A stretch of 64,000 nucleotides of DNA. Source: Anodontia alba. Its lineage: Eukaryota > Mollusca > Bivalvia > Lucinida > Lucinidae. The first letter of the stretch is position 1; each line of letters starts with the position of its first letter. Shown here piece after piece: positions 11,320-24,600 of the stretch. The notes beneath the pieces were generated by a model that was not told where the DNA came from, made no database searches, and saw only the letters and a program-made list of their open reading frames with translations. A program made the translations under genes and the position numbers. The stretch lies in assembly GCA_964016985.1 (NCBI GenBank), contig OZ024825.1, positions 32,518,057 through 32,582,056 of the forward strand. Reading direction: 5' to 3'.

Positions 11320-11601
11320 TTATTAGTATTATTACTACTGCTATTTACATTATTATCATTATTGTTTCTATTATTATCATTAGTAGTAGTGGTAGATTAA
11401 TTATTATTATTATCGCTCTAAAATCAAGTCAAGTCAAGATTTTTAACGTATCCGGGCAACAGAGTCACACAGGGGCTACGCCAAAATTTATGACCGGCCG
11501 GGAAACGATGCTCTAAAATGTTTCTTCTTATTATTATTGATATTCATGTTTATTCAGAGAAATTAAGATGTAATAGTTTATGTGAATAGGTAGACGATTC
11601 A

Positions 11602-11650
<49 letters not shown>

Positions 11651-11800
11651 GTGAATAGGTAGACGATTATTATTATTATTATTATAGGCCTAATAATAAT
11701 AGGCCTATTATTATTATTCGTTCTAAAAAGTTTCTTCTTATTATTCTTATTCTTATTAATAACCTATTATTATTATTATTATTATTATTCAGAGAAATTA
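11320..11800. repeat. ATT trinucleotide repeat region
   Basis: Several (ATT)n tracts, the longest about 11609-11650, with a palindrome TATTATTATAGGCCTAATAA at about 11684-11712. A poly-A run follows at 12113-12140. Confidence 0.9.
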
Positions 11801-12110
11801 AGGCAGACCCGTTATCCGAACTAGGTAAATCAGGAGCCGTAGAAGCCAGTTTTGGGAGCCTGGGAGCTGTTTTTTACGGGTTATATAACGCGTGTCAAGC
11901 TGCCTTTAATAGAAAACTTATCCACCTTATATCAGCACCAGTTGGAACATAGCCCATTTTGCATCAGATTATACCGTGATATTATAAAATGTCAAACAAT
12001 ATTTAGGGGATCATGGAATAGTTGCACGATCCTGATATGTCTGCAGAAATCTACAAATGAAACTGAACTAACCTCAAGGCAATTACGAGACAAGCCAGGG
12101 CTCAAAAAAA

Positions 12111-12142
<32 letters not shown>

Positions 12143-12369
12143 ACCGATGGCAGCAGTAGAAATGACATGTTGGAGAGTAGTAAGTCAAATTTGACCAGCA
12201 CTAGTATGTCAAGTCCTTGCTCAGGGGCGGATCCAGGATTATTTATTATGAGGGTAGGGGTAAAAAAAATTCTGAGGGGTCGACATATCGAAATATTTCT
12301 TGCGGTTTGGTGAAGGGAATTAAGCGTATCATGTCGTAAAATAAGCCAAATCCTTGCTTGCAGTTATTA

Positions 12370-13770
12370 CTCATTTGATAAACAAGGGCAAGAAACTTTA
12401 TTGTGCTTTTGTCGATTTCACAAAAGCGTTTGACTTTATAGAGATATATTATGGTATAAATTGATAAAATGTGGCGTAAGTGGGAAATTTTTAAATGTGA
12501 TTATAAGTATGTATGAGCATGTTAAGTCAAGGGTGAAACTTGAAAATGTGCTAAGTAACAATTTTGAGTGTTTTCTTGGGATCCGTCAAGGTGAGTGCTT
12601 GTCACTTTTTTTTTTGTTCTCAATGTATGTAAATGATTTGGAAGAAGAGTTCCGATTAAATGGTTTAGATGGGGTTGATATAGGATATTTAAAGTTATTA
12701 TTATTGTTATATGCGAACGATATTACATTATTTTCTGAAACTGAGGAAGGATTGCAGAATGGTATAAATATTCTAAATGTATATTGTAACAGATGGAAGC
12801 TGAAAGTTGGAAGTTAATGTCTCTAAAACAAAGGTGGTCGTATTTAGAAAAGGGGGTACACTACCAAGAAATTTGAAGTTTTATTATGACGGACAAGAAT
12901 TAGAAATCGTTTCTTCTTGTTCGTACTTTGGTATAGTTTTTAACTGGGGGTTCTTTCTCTGGGGCACAACAAACATTAGCAGGACATGCCCAAAACGCTA
13001 TTTTTAAATTAAATAGTTATCTGCATAAATTTACAAACATAGATTTCAAACACACATTAGAACTATTTGATAAGCTTGTAACTCCAATAATGAATTATGG
13101 GGCGGAAATCTGGGGATTTTGCAAAGCTGTGCATATTGGAAGAATACATCTTCAGTTTTGTAAAAGGCTTCTAGGTGTTAAGATATCTACACAAAATAAC
13201 TTTATTTATGGGGAGTTAGGACGAACTAGTTGTCAAATACAAAGATATTTAACTATTGTACGGTTTTGGTTAAAGATTGTTAACACAAATACAAATAAAT
13301 ATATCAGAGCCATTTATGATATGATGTTATGGGATTTGGAAATTAGTAATAGAATTATTAACTGTGCATCTCTGGTAAAGCATGTGTTATGTAACTCTGG
13401 ATTTAGAGAGGTCTGATTGCAACAGAACGTTGGGGATATTAAAGTATTTCTATCAATGTTTAAACAGAGATTAAAGGATATTTCCATCCAGAATATTACT
13501 GTTGAGATTGAAGGATCATCACGAGCACTGTTTTATCGGAACATACTTAGTTTTGATTGCCAGTAATATTTAGACTATGTAACAGTTAAAGAATTTCGAA
13601 TAGCTTCGACCAGATTAAGAGTTTCGTCACATAGATTGGAAATAGAGGTGGGGATGTGGTCTAGGCTGATAAGGGTAGATATTAATGAAAGGAAATGTAG
13701 TTATTGTAATGTTTTAGAAGACGAGTATCATTTTGTATTGGAATGCCCTAATTACTTGCATCTTATTGTT
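12370..13770 (+). pseudogene. Non-LTR retrotransposon (LINE) reverse transcriptase relic 1
   Basis: Broken reading frames spell reverse-transcriptase blocks in order: YCAFVDFTKAFD near 12400, FLGIRQGECLS (GVRQG-type block) at 12565-12600, LLLLYANDITLF at 12695-12735 (catalytic YADD changed to YAND), then VNVSKTKVVVFRKGG and, further on, MNYGAEIWGFCK at 13090. A Cys-rich end CSYCNVLEDEYHFVLECPNY (13698-13757) is the C-terminal zinc-like block of such ORFs. At least four frameshifts or stops and the altered catalytic Asp make it dead. Confidence 0.8.
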
Positions 13771-14640
13771 CTCTCTGTACAAAAATGATATTTCCACAGG
13801 CATAGACTCAGAAATAAGACTTTTTGCAGATGACTGTGTTTGCTATCGTGAAATCAGAGACACGGACGACTCGGTGAAACTTCAGAAGGATGTAGATAGA
13901 TTAGGATTTTGGGCCAGAAAATAGGGTATGATATTTCAGTCAGTCAAATGCAATATAAAGCAGATAACTAGGAAAGAACAAATAAGATTAAGGCTTCTTA
14001 CACTTTGGAGGGTAGGTCCTCGAAAATATGGATTCCATTAAATACTTAATTAGGAGTAACAATCATACATGACTTGAGATGGAATACACATATCAGCAAC
14101 ATGTGTATTAAGGCAAATAAAACTCTTGGTTTCCTGAGACGAAATCTTTATCAATGTCCTCAGGATGTAAAAGAGACAGCATATAAGGGACGTGTTCGCC
14201 TCATTTTGGAATATGGCAGCTGTGTTTGGGATCCCCAAGGCTAGATTCATCAAGAAATCGAAAAGTTCAGAATAGGGCTGCTAGGCTTGTTACTATAGCA
14301 ATTACTATTTTGACACTGGGGTATTACTAGAAAAAAAAAAAACTAAAATGGGAGTCTCTCAAGAAAAGGAGGAGAGACAGTAGACTGATTCTTTTGCACA
14401 AAGGTCTAAAAGGTGCTGCCAGCATTCCAACAGATGATCTTATCCCTCACTTAGGCGCAGTAGAAATCATCACTCATTGACTATCCAGACCCCCGCTGCA
14501 AGAACTGACGTTTACAAGGGCTTATTCTTCCCTCAAACAAGATTGGATTACCTCCGTTGAAGGTACAGAGGATGGTGTGGCTAGATTTACCTTTCTGGTG
14601 AGAACTAGGGACTAACTTCCCATATCACGGGTCCTGGTGA
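13771..14640 (+). pseudogene. LINE reverse transcriptase relic 2 (different family)
   Basis: Begins abruptly after relic 1 with SLYKNDISTG, IDSEIRLFADDCVCYREI (intact ADD catalytic box, about 13800-13855) and KLQKDVDRLGFWA. It continues in other frames with a thumb-domain stretch (NKTLGFLRRNLYQCPQDVKE near 14112-14175, then EYGSCVWDP near 14210) and WESLKKRRRDSRLILL near 14350-14400. Frame breaks and stops throughout. This ADDC-type RT is distinct from relic 1, so two elements have been joined. Confidence 0.75.
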
Positions 14641-16574
14641 ATGAATGTTATTAGACGTGTCACCAGTAAAATTCTGATTCTGACGGAAACCGATAATCTT
14701 TGGCTACCTCCGGCGCTGTGATGAAGATAGTTGAGTACGATTGATCCAGTTACTCTAAGTATTAGAGCAAACGATATAGGCCCAGATAAGACGCAACAGA
14801 ACGTGGCTTCTGATCAGGATCTATACTGTTTGCCACTCATCCAGCAATTTCAGACACGTTCTTAGGTAGTTAAATGCATCTTGTTGAAATTTTATAACTA
14901 TAAGTTAAAAAGTAATATTTTAGAGCCATGATATACGGTACACAAACTGACTTTTTGAGTTGAAGTGGGTGGGGTTCGACTGAAACTCTCGAACCCCCTC
15001 TAAATCCGCTCATGCAGAGAAAGAAAAGTATTAAAGACATCTCATGGATAAAGAATTGCTTTTCAGAGACCGACAACTTCGGACTATTTACGTTCATGTT
15101 GACTCTTATTTGGGCTTGTCGGTTCATTTAATTTGTTATTTTCGGATAGCCTTTGCGTCAATCTGCTCTTGTCAGCTGATAAATAAAGTTTCTGAAGCAA
15201 GAAGAAATACAGAATTCGAAATAACATGCTTAAGTGCGTAGACAAAACAAATGCAGACATATAATGGAAGAACTAGAGAGCAGGGTAAATATTGATGACG
15301 AGCTGACTGGGTTCTAAAAATAAACATTTATGGGTTTTGTAAATTGACCATAGTCTGGTTTTGCCTCTTCATCTCAGATTATACACAACTAACCTATCTA
15401 TCTCTCCCTCAACTGAGTATTATGTGCCAGGGACACCTCGGACAGGGTGCCTTCATACCTAATGGCACCTTCACGGATCAGCCTGTTTAAAAAAGCTGTG
15501 TTTTTGCAAACTGTCAACATTTGCATATTCATGGGAATTTATCTGCATTATAAGTAGAAAATCCTTTGCATTTTTTTACAGTTTTAAGTTGCCTTTAATA
15601 TAAAATAGGCTTAGCCTAAATGAGAGCACAGCACGGACCTATCTGTAGTCTTCAAAAGTCCTTCACAGCATCAATAAAGAATGAATCAGTATATTAAATG
15701 TATGTAAATCAATAATAAATAATATAAATAATCAGCAAAATATTTTCGTGACACTTATTGACACTCGTTTCTTGTCACTTTGTGATGCTTATTAGTGAGA
15801 CCCAAATTTTTGATTAGCGGTATAATCAAGTCAGTTCTGCCAACTTCCGGTGACAACTTCCGGGAAGAAAATTGGTCAGAGCAATTTTTGCTGAAAGTAT
15901 ATATTGTTGTATGTACTTTTCCTTGATCATATTCTCTACTGTAGAGCTCACTTAGTTCGCAACGCGCATCGCAAGCTGTGCTTGCTATTAATGTATCATA
16001 TAACCATAATTCATGACATTCTTGCTTTTGGTTTGTACATTGAGGAGGGGTATTCTTAGATCACTTATTGTAGCTTTCATAATGTGTTTTCGGTATGAGA
16101 ATGCACACATACTAAAAAATGGAACCTCAATAACGTAACATCAGATACAACAAAGTTAAGAAGCCAAGCAGCAAAAGACAATTTCCAGAATGAAAATTGC
16201 TAGACGTTCAGTACCAGACCTGTAGCCTTTAAGGCTAGCAGTCCAGTACCAGACCTTTAGCCAGAGAGTCTAGAGGTCCGATAACGGATCTCTAGCCATT
16301 CTTACTAGGACAGGCTAGACATTCAGTAATAGATTATTTACTTGTTAGTTTCTACCATTTCCTATCAGAAATAAAGGTAAATCAGCTATATACTCATGAA
16401 TTGTGATTTTCTTCCATCAGCTGCCATTTTGAAAGGTGAAATCATCAGTACGGTAATGTAGTAAAATGAAGAACTTTCCCAGGTAGGAATTGGATACCAA
16501 TTATAATTACATACCCCTGTTTTCACAGTATTGTATAGGGGAATTTGTGGGTACAAGATTACCAATCTTGTTAG
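14641..16574. other. Intergenic stretch
   Basis: No gene recognised. Holds a partial FB-H hairpin (14755-14870), a short low-complexity fragment (14960-15020) related to the 9530 repeat, and AT-rich unique DNA. Around 16205-16330 are local repeats of AGTACCAGACCTnTAGCC. Confidence 0.5.
15841..15866. promoter_or_regulatory. Paired ETS-type motif, possible promoter element
   Basis: Two CTTCCGG sites begin 13 bp apart (15844 and 15857). CTTCCGG is the reverse of the ETS core CCGGAAG, which is common near starts of TATA-less housekeeping genes. It is 2.7 kb upstream of the first recognised SZT2 exon. The link to SZT2 is inference. Confidence 0.3.
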
Positions 16575-16801
16575 TTAACCCTAGTCCTGCTGAACCCGGA
16601 TATACCCTGTCTTTGCAAACAGTGTAGATCCAGATCAGTTGGCTTCTGAAGAAGCCAGCTGATCAGAAGCCAACTGATCTGGATCTGCACTGTTTGTCAT
16701 TAAGTATGCGAATTTATATCAACAGCCTGGATCAAGTAATCTGATTGGCTGAAAATTAGAAGTGGGCGTGGCGTCAATACATTCAGCATGACAAGGGTTA
16801 A
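16575..16801. repeat. TTAA-flanked MITE, piggyBac type (PB), copy 1
   Basis: TTAA|CCCTAGTCCTGCTGAAC at one end and GCATGACAAGGG|TTAA at the other. The centre is a long hairpin CAGTGTAGATCCAGATCAG...CTGATCTGGATCTGCACTG. CCCT termini at TTAA targets are the hallmark of piggyBac-class transposons. No transposase is encoded. Confidence 0.8.
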
Positions 16802-16904
16802 TGTAACATGGATTTGTAGATATCTCCTCTGCCAAAGGCCATTTAAAAAGCATGAGCATGCATCTTCTTGTCCATTCTGTTTGAACCAATGAGGTCAGAA
16901 GTCT

Positions 16905-17148
16905 GGGCCCAGTTGTTCAAACCTAACGATGTCGTTAGTTAACGATTCATTAAAATTTACATCAAGTGATACGCAAATATGCTGAAATTTTTTGTTAAAA
17001 AAATGTGAGTAGCTTTTGCAGTGCAAAAGCTACTCACATTTTTTCAGCAAAAAATATCAGAATTTTGTATATTGAATCCGCTAAAATGGTTAACGAAATG
17101 ACCCGTAACGAGCTCGTTAAGCTAACGACTTTTTGAACAACTGGGCCC
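16905..17148. repeat. Foldback element FB-C, copy 2
   Basis: Full-length, with GGGCCCAGTTGTTCAAACC and GGGCCC end and intact GTAGCTTTTGCAGTGCAAAA tip. Confidence 0.9.
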
Positions 17149-17829
17149 TGTATTTTATTTTTTGCTTGATTTGTTACACAAGCAAATCAGTCTAGTTTCA
17201 TTCCTACCTTGCTTCAGAGATTCCTACATCAGCTGTTGGAAAATTTTTGTCTGATCATCAAATACTCCTTAACAAATCCTCTGTTCTGTGTGTCATTTGT
17301 GTCTAATACATGTACCTGAATACTTAGTGCAGATCTTTGTCTATGAAGCACCCAGAACAGAACCCAAATCAATCAGATTCCAATTATGATAAATATATTT
17401 GTAATTCTGGCATTAAGTGCACCTTCCAAATAAATAATACATGTACTTGCTAGTATTGTATTATACAGGAGACACTGGTTTTACTATATAAAGTGTAACA
17501 ACAGTTTAGATGGAAGCATAGTACATGTCCTTTGCAGTGTTCTGGCTAGATATTTTGTAGGAGGGGACAAGTGCCCAATGTCCTCAAAAATTGTGGGAAA
17601 GTGTCATATAAACCAAGAATAAATTATAAAAAAAAAAAAACAAAAAAAACCCCAAAAAACAATAAGGAACAGACACAAATATTTGAGACAGCTTCCTGCT
17701 GAAGCCAAATTAAGCTGGACATTTTGAAATTTTATTTGCTAAATGGCACAAAATGCAGACTGCTGCCTTTTGGAGAGAGAGTCCACACTAAAGTGTCCCT
17801 TTCTTGAAAAAAAAATACTGTGCCCTTTT

Positions 17830-18551
17830 CATAGCTCCAGATAAGAGTATCCAGATAAATATTTTTCTTATTTCTGCACAAAAACATATGTTGTGGGTAG
17901 TCCATAGCTCTTGATAAGGCACTTTTTCAACCAAAAAGTATCTGTATTTTTCTTACCGTATTCGATCTAATTACCGCACATACCCCTATAAGCGCACAGT
18001 CATTCCATAGTCTTCAGATTACAGCCAGTGTTCTTTTTTTCTTTACTTCTTTATAAAGGCATATGTTGTGGGTACTCATTTGAATTGCATCGACTTGTCG
18101 ATGCAATTCAAATGAGTACCCACAACATATGCTTTTAAAAAGAAAATCAGAAAAAAATCGCATAATCATCATCAAATAAGTCCTTTTCTGATCTTTTTAT
18201 AGTGTATCCTTAATAGGTAGATACATATTTTATCACAACTGAGTGTTCCCAGTAATTTTGAAAAAACCTAAGCACACAGTGTGGTAATTGGTATTTCTCG
18301 ATTTCTTTGAGGCGCTTCTACTGAGTACCCACACATATGTTTTTGTCGAGAAATAAGAAAACTACTTACCTGATACCCACTCTAGACCTATGTGGGTACT
18401 CAATTATGATTAGAAGTGAATCAGCAAGAAAAATGTCAACACTTATTGGTTGAAAAAAATCCCTTCTCTGGACCTATGCCTTTTTAATTTCTGCCAGAGG
18501 TATGTATGCTACTATATCTGGAGCCCTGAATATTCAGATTTATCATTACAG
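17830..18551. repeat. FB-D and FB-E foldback cluster upstream of SZT2 exon
   Basis: Partial FB-D (ACATATGTTGTGGGTA) at 17833-17953, an FB-E element at 17954-18290 (perfect hairpin GTACTCATTTGAATTGCATC / GATGCAATTCAAATGAGTAC), then another FB-D part at 18291-18480. FB-D ends usually resemble CTAGATAAG...CTTATC. Confidence 0.75.
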
Positions 18552-18677
18552 GTCCTCAAGACAAAAGAGGTTTACCTGTTGATGAAAAAGGATTACAGAA
18601 TATCTCGCAACATCCGTGCATCATGGTTCTTCCAACATTTAAATACAGTAATCAAGTATCAACCACAAGAACACCTG
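18552..18677 (+). CDS. SZT2: SZT2 exon a (first recognised)
   Basis: Acceptor TTATCATTACAG, 42 codons from [20 protein letters not shown] to QPQEHL, donor GTAAGT. Phase 0 at both ends. It matches the N-terminal segment of SZT2; in vertebrates some 15-20 residues precede it, so an upstream coding exon is expected. Confidence 0.88.
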
Positions 18678-21600
18678 GTAAGTTTGTACCTGGGCTGTCA
18701 TTACAATGGATCTATCCAGAATACAGGTATAGGAAAAAATATCACCTTGTCTGGGGACCTGAGGCATCTGGTTCCCAGCTGTATCACTTCAAGTAGAAAA
18801 TCAAAACAAGAAATCACAGGTCACTAGACAAGGTTATATTTCTGTAATTACCATATTACCCTTAATATTCAGACACCTGAATGCCTTACCGTACATGTCC
18901 TAAAATTATAGCTGAAGATAAGAGGAGATATTCTATAAATATTTTTCATATTTTTTCATGAAAAGATGTGTTGTAGGTACTCATTAAAAGTGCCTCTGTG
19001 AAGTGCTTCTTATGAGAACTCACAACTCATATGTTTTCATAGAGAAATAAATCTATTGTCAATATTTTTTGGTTAAAAAAAAAAAAAAGAGCATTTTCTG
19101 GAGTTGTGTGTCTTATGAAACTTTGACGTGTCTAAACATCATGATTTGAGTGCCAAACAGTGTAGATCCTGATCAGATGCTGCATTTTGTGTCATCTGAT
19201 ATGAGTGTACATTGTTTGCTCAGACCTGCCTATCAGAATATTTAAGTTAAATATGGTATTATATCATTTGAACAGGGCCCAGTTATTCAAAGCTAACGAT
19301 GTCGTTAGTTAACGATTCGTTAAAATTTACAATGAGTGATACGCAAATATGCTGAAATTTTTTGCTGAAAAAATATCAGAATATTGTATATTGAATCCGC
19401 TAAAACAGTTAACGAAATGACCCTTAACGAGCTCGTTAAGATAACGACACTTTGAACAACTGGGCCTAGGATTTTTGAGGCTGACACCTGGACAGTCTGA
19501 TCAGGGACATTGCTATCTGTTTATAGAATCATTGGATACTTTTACAACATAGAACATAGCTACATGCAGGAGGGGAAATCAGGTATATTTTTTTTCTTAT
19601 TGTTGCACAAAAAACATGTGGGTACTCACCAGAATGCCTAGGTGCAGATAAGCCTCAGCAAATGTTTGGAGAGTCCAATCAGACACCACAGGTCTGATCA
19701 GGTTCTACACCTTGTGCCTTTCATCCCGCAGTCAAATACCTTATCTTGCTTAAGCTTTCATCCAGCAGTTTTTAAGACACATCAGCAGGTAGTAAAATGG
19801 TAATATGGTAACTATTTTATCCCATTAAAGACTGAATAAACCCTCCCACACTATATATTTAGTTACATCAGGCTATATGATATAGATATTCCTGAAGAAA
19901 AATTCTGCGGTGTCTGATCTGGGTCTGCATTGTTTGCCAGTTAAACGTTTAGGAGTCTCCAATCTTTAAAGGGTTATTCACAATATACATTGTATGTGAG
20001 TGCCATCACCGTATAATTCTGTCTTTTTCTTTTTCACATTTTCCATTTCAAATTTCAGGTTGATACAAATGAAGAACTGCAGGTGGCCTCCATTGTACCA
20101 GATGATGGTACAGTGTGTTATCCTGGTAATGAGTACAAATTTATGTTGCTGCCTAACACCATGTTGACCTTTGTTGCTAGGAGATACAGATGTGTCATCA
20201 TCCTTGATCTTAGTCCATCCATTAGTTCAGTGGTAAGTTATTGATGCCTAACACAGTATTGACTTTGGTTGCTAGGAGATACAGATGTGTCATCATCCTT
20301 GATCTTAGTCCATCCATTAGTTCAGTGGTAAGTTATTGATGCCTAACACCGTATTGACTTTTGTTGCTAGGAGATACAGATGTGTCATCATCCTTGATCT
20401 TAGTCCATCCATTAGTTCAGTGGTAAGTTATTGATGCCTAACACCGTATTGACTTTTGTTGCTAGGAGATGCAGATGTGTCATCATCCTTGATATTAGTC
20501 CATCCAGAAGTTCAGTGGTAAGTTATTGATGCCTAACACCGTATTGACTTTTGTTGCTAGGAGAAACACATGTGTCATCATTCTTGATCTTAGTCCATCC
20601 ATTAGTTCAGTGGTAAGTTATTGATGCCTAGCACCATATTGACTTTTGTTGCTAGGCGATACAGATGTGTCATCATCCTTGATCTTAGTCCATCCATTAG
20701 TTCAGTGGTAAGTTATTGATGCCTTACACCATGTTGACTTTTGTTGCTAGGAGCTACAGATGTGTCATCATCCTTGATCTTAGTCCATCCATTAGTTCAG
20801 TGGTAAGTTATTGATGCCTAACACTATATTGACTTTTGTTTGCTAGGAGATACAGATGTGTCATCATCCTTGATCTTAGTCCATCCATTAGTTCAGTGGT
20901 AAGTTATTGATGCCTAACACTATATTGACTTTTGTTTGCTAGGAGATACAGATGTGTCATCATCCTTGATCTTAGTCCATCCATTAGTTCAGTGGTAAGT
21001 TATTGATGCCTAACACTATATTGACTTTTGTTTGCTAGGAGATACAGATGTGTCATCATCCTTGATCTTAGTCCATCCATTAGTTCAGTGGTAAGTAATG
21101 ATGCCTAACACCATATTGACCTTTGTTGCAAGGAGATACAAATGTGTCATCATCTTTGATCTTAGTCCATCCATTAGTTCAGTGGTAAGTTATTGATGCC
21201 TAACACCATATTGACTTTGGTTTGCTAGGAGATAGAGATGTGCCATCATCCTTGATCTTAGTCCATCCATTAGTTCAGTGGTAATTTATTGATGCCATAC
21301 ACCATATTGACTTTTGTTACTAGGGGATACAGATGTGTTATCTTCCTTGATCTTAGTCCATCCATTAGTTTAGTGATAAGTTATTGATGCCTTACACCAT
21401 GTTGACCTTTGTTGCTAGGAGATACAGATGTGCCATCATCCTTGATCTTAGTCCATCCATTAGTTCAGTGGTAAGTAATGATGCCTAACACCATATTGAC
21501 CTTTGTTGCTAGGAGATACAGATGTGTCATCTTCCTTGATATTACTCCATCCATTAGTTTAGTGATAAGTTATTGATGCCTAACACCATATTGACCTTTG

Positions 21601-24600
21601 TTGCTAGGAGATACAGATGTGTCATCTTCCTTGATATTACTCCATCCATTAGTTTAGTGATAAGTTATTGATGCCTTACACCATGTTGACCTTTGTTGCT
21701 CGGAGATACAGATGTGCCATCATCCTTGATCTTAGTCCATCCATTAGTTCAGTGGTAAGTTATTGATGTCTTACAGCTTTGTTGCTAGGACATACAGATT
21801 GAAAAGCTTGTTCAAAAACTGCAAAATTCTGCAAATCTGCCATATAATGCTCCTGTTTTCACTATATATTATGGGGAAACTTGGGGGTATACTTTACATA
21901 GACTTTTTAATGTTAATAGTTTTAATTCATCAGACCTTTTTATGATAATTTCTGAGAGTTAAGAATGGACAGATGGAAATCTTTTATACACTGTTTACAA
22001 TCAAAGTTCAATGACTCTAATGTCTTTGGGACTATGGAAATTAGTTGTAGACATACATGTAGGTAGTTCTAGCCATTGAGGGCTAATCATAGCACCAGGT
22101 CAGGAGGCAAATGGTGATAATTTAGGGATGTCTATTCTATGGTATGTTGAATGCACTCATTAGAATTGCTTTGAAGAGGTGATTTTAATGAATGCACACA
22201 ATACTTTTTCAAAATAAAATAAGAAGGTTTCCCTAAAATATCATTAAATATTTGTTTTCTTGAGAATTTTCTACGGACTCAAAACAGTTGAATCAAAATC
22301 AGTTTCACAATAAATGTGTGCAGATGGTATTCCACAGGACTGCAAATAAATTGATCAAATTTGACAGTGAATGACAGCAAAATTTAGTGCATGCCTGTTA
22401 CTCCTAAAGTTGTCTGGCTATGTATGCAAATAGGTATTATATGTATTAACTTCTTTTTGCATCAGAGTATCAGGAGAGAGGGGATCTCATTATTGTTTTA
22501 CTTATTTCTTTCACAAAAACTTGTGGATACTCATAATTTACTGTGAAGGAAACATTAGTGAATACTCACATAATTTACTGTGAAGGAAACTTACTCATTA
22601 GTGAGTACCCACATAATTTACTGTGAAGAAAACATGTTCATTAGTGAGTACCCACATAATTTACTGTGAAGGAAATATACTCATTAGTGAGTACCCACAT
22701 AATTTACTGTTAAGGAAACATCATTTTTAACACCTCCCTCCCCCTTCTGCAAACTGTGTTTGTGGGGGAGATGGGGGCATACTGTTTTTACATTGTCTGT
22801 CACTTTGTTATGTTTTGCAGGGGTATCTGATAGGTACTTTTTATTGGCAATTTCTTGTTTTAAATGAAACAGTGTCTTATCTAGTGCTGTGTTTGTGTTT
22901 TTCAGGACACTGTATCTTGTGCCCTACTGTTTGAAAAACTGCAGAAGACATTGTCTGCCTTCTTGAAAGGCCTTGTTTTACCAGTAAGTTTCTGTGTATG
23001 AAAATGATAAGTCTGTCTTTGTAGAAATGAAGTTCTGTATTAACCCTGGTCCTGCTGAACCCAGATATACACTGCCTTTGCAAACAGTGTATGTCCAGAT
23101 CTGAAGAAGCCAACTGATCTGGATCTGCACTTTTTGTCATTAAGTATGTGAATTTGTATCAACGGCCTGGATCAAGTAATCTGATTGGCTGAAAATTAGA
23201 AGTAGGCATGATATCTTACTTTATTCAGCATGGCAAGGGTTAAGTTTTGTTGCATCTACTTATATAAGCAGGAGTGATAAAGGTGTTTGATTCACCCTTC
23301 CATTCGTCTTGAGCATCCATTTACCAACATTTGCATATACACTAGGATTTGGTTCATTTTTGATTACCCTATAAGATATACAATCATCAAACCTGGAACA
23401 CACTTTCTTCTCATCAAACCTGGCACACATTTTCTTCTTAACCCTAGTCCTGCTGAACCCAGATACGCCCTACCTTTGTAAACAGTGTTGATCTAGATCA
23501 GTTGGCTTCTGAAGAAGCCATCTGATCTGAATCTGTACTGTTTGTCATTCTATGTGAATTTGTATTAACAATGTGGATCAAGTAATCTGATTGGCTGACA
23601 ATTAGAAGAGAGTGTGGCATCTTAATTTATTCAGATGACAAGGGTTATCATGGACTCAAATGTTGCAGTATCATTTGTGACAATGGTCTAGTAACTTTGT
23701 TATGCCCCTAACTTCAAAGAAGTTGGAGGGGCATATTGCTTCTGGGTTGTTCGTCCGTCCCTCCGTTCGTCACGCTTTTTGATGCATAGCATAACTTTAA
23801 AACCGTGAATGCTACTGTTTTGAAATTTCATATATGGATTCCTCATGAAAAAATAGCTGACACGTATTTTTTTTCTTGACAGGATTATGCCCCTTTTCTG
23901 AGTTATGGCCCTTTGAAAAAATATGGATGCAATCTTGTCAGCAAAATATCTCAAAAACTATTAAAGCTAGAGCCTTGAAACTTGATGAATAGACTGGTAG
24001 TGATGAGTAGACAACCTGATTAACTTTTGAAGAAATTTTGAAATATACTTCTTGAGTTATGCCCCTTTGTTATTTTGGGCATTTTTATCTTGTCAGCAAA
24101 ATATCTCAAAAACTATTAGAGCTAGAGACTTGAAACTTGGTGAATTGATTGGTAATGATGAGTAGATGACCTGATTAATTTTTTTGTAAATTCTGAAAAA
24201 TATTCATAAGTAATGGCCCTTTGTAAATTTGGGCATGTTTCCCTTGTGAACAAAATATCTCAAAAACTATTGAAGCTGGAGCCTTGAAACTTGATGAATA
24301 GATTGGTAGCGATGAGTAGATGACCTGATTATGCCCCCAGTTTCGAATGAAATTGATGGGGCATATTATTTTGCCTTCATTTGTCCATCCGACTGTTTGT
24401 CCGTTCATCAAACTTTTTTTGTGCATGCCATATTTTAAGAACCCTGCACGCTAGGGTTTTGAAATTTTATATTTGGGTTCCCAGTGAAAAAATAGCCGAC
24501 CCGTATTTTGTTTCTTGTCTAGCATGTTTATTTAAAGTTATGCCCCTTTGAAAAAAATCAGAATTAAATCTTGTGAGCAAGATACCTTGAAAAGTATTTA

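Noticed and set aside
20233..21768. The 95-bp units as a run of real coding exons
   Set aside because: The possible inner exon (GAGATAC to TTCAGTG, 52 nt) would shift the frame, and read-through meets TGA at once; only the first donor supports the protein.
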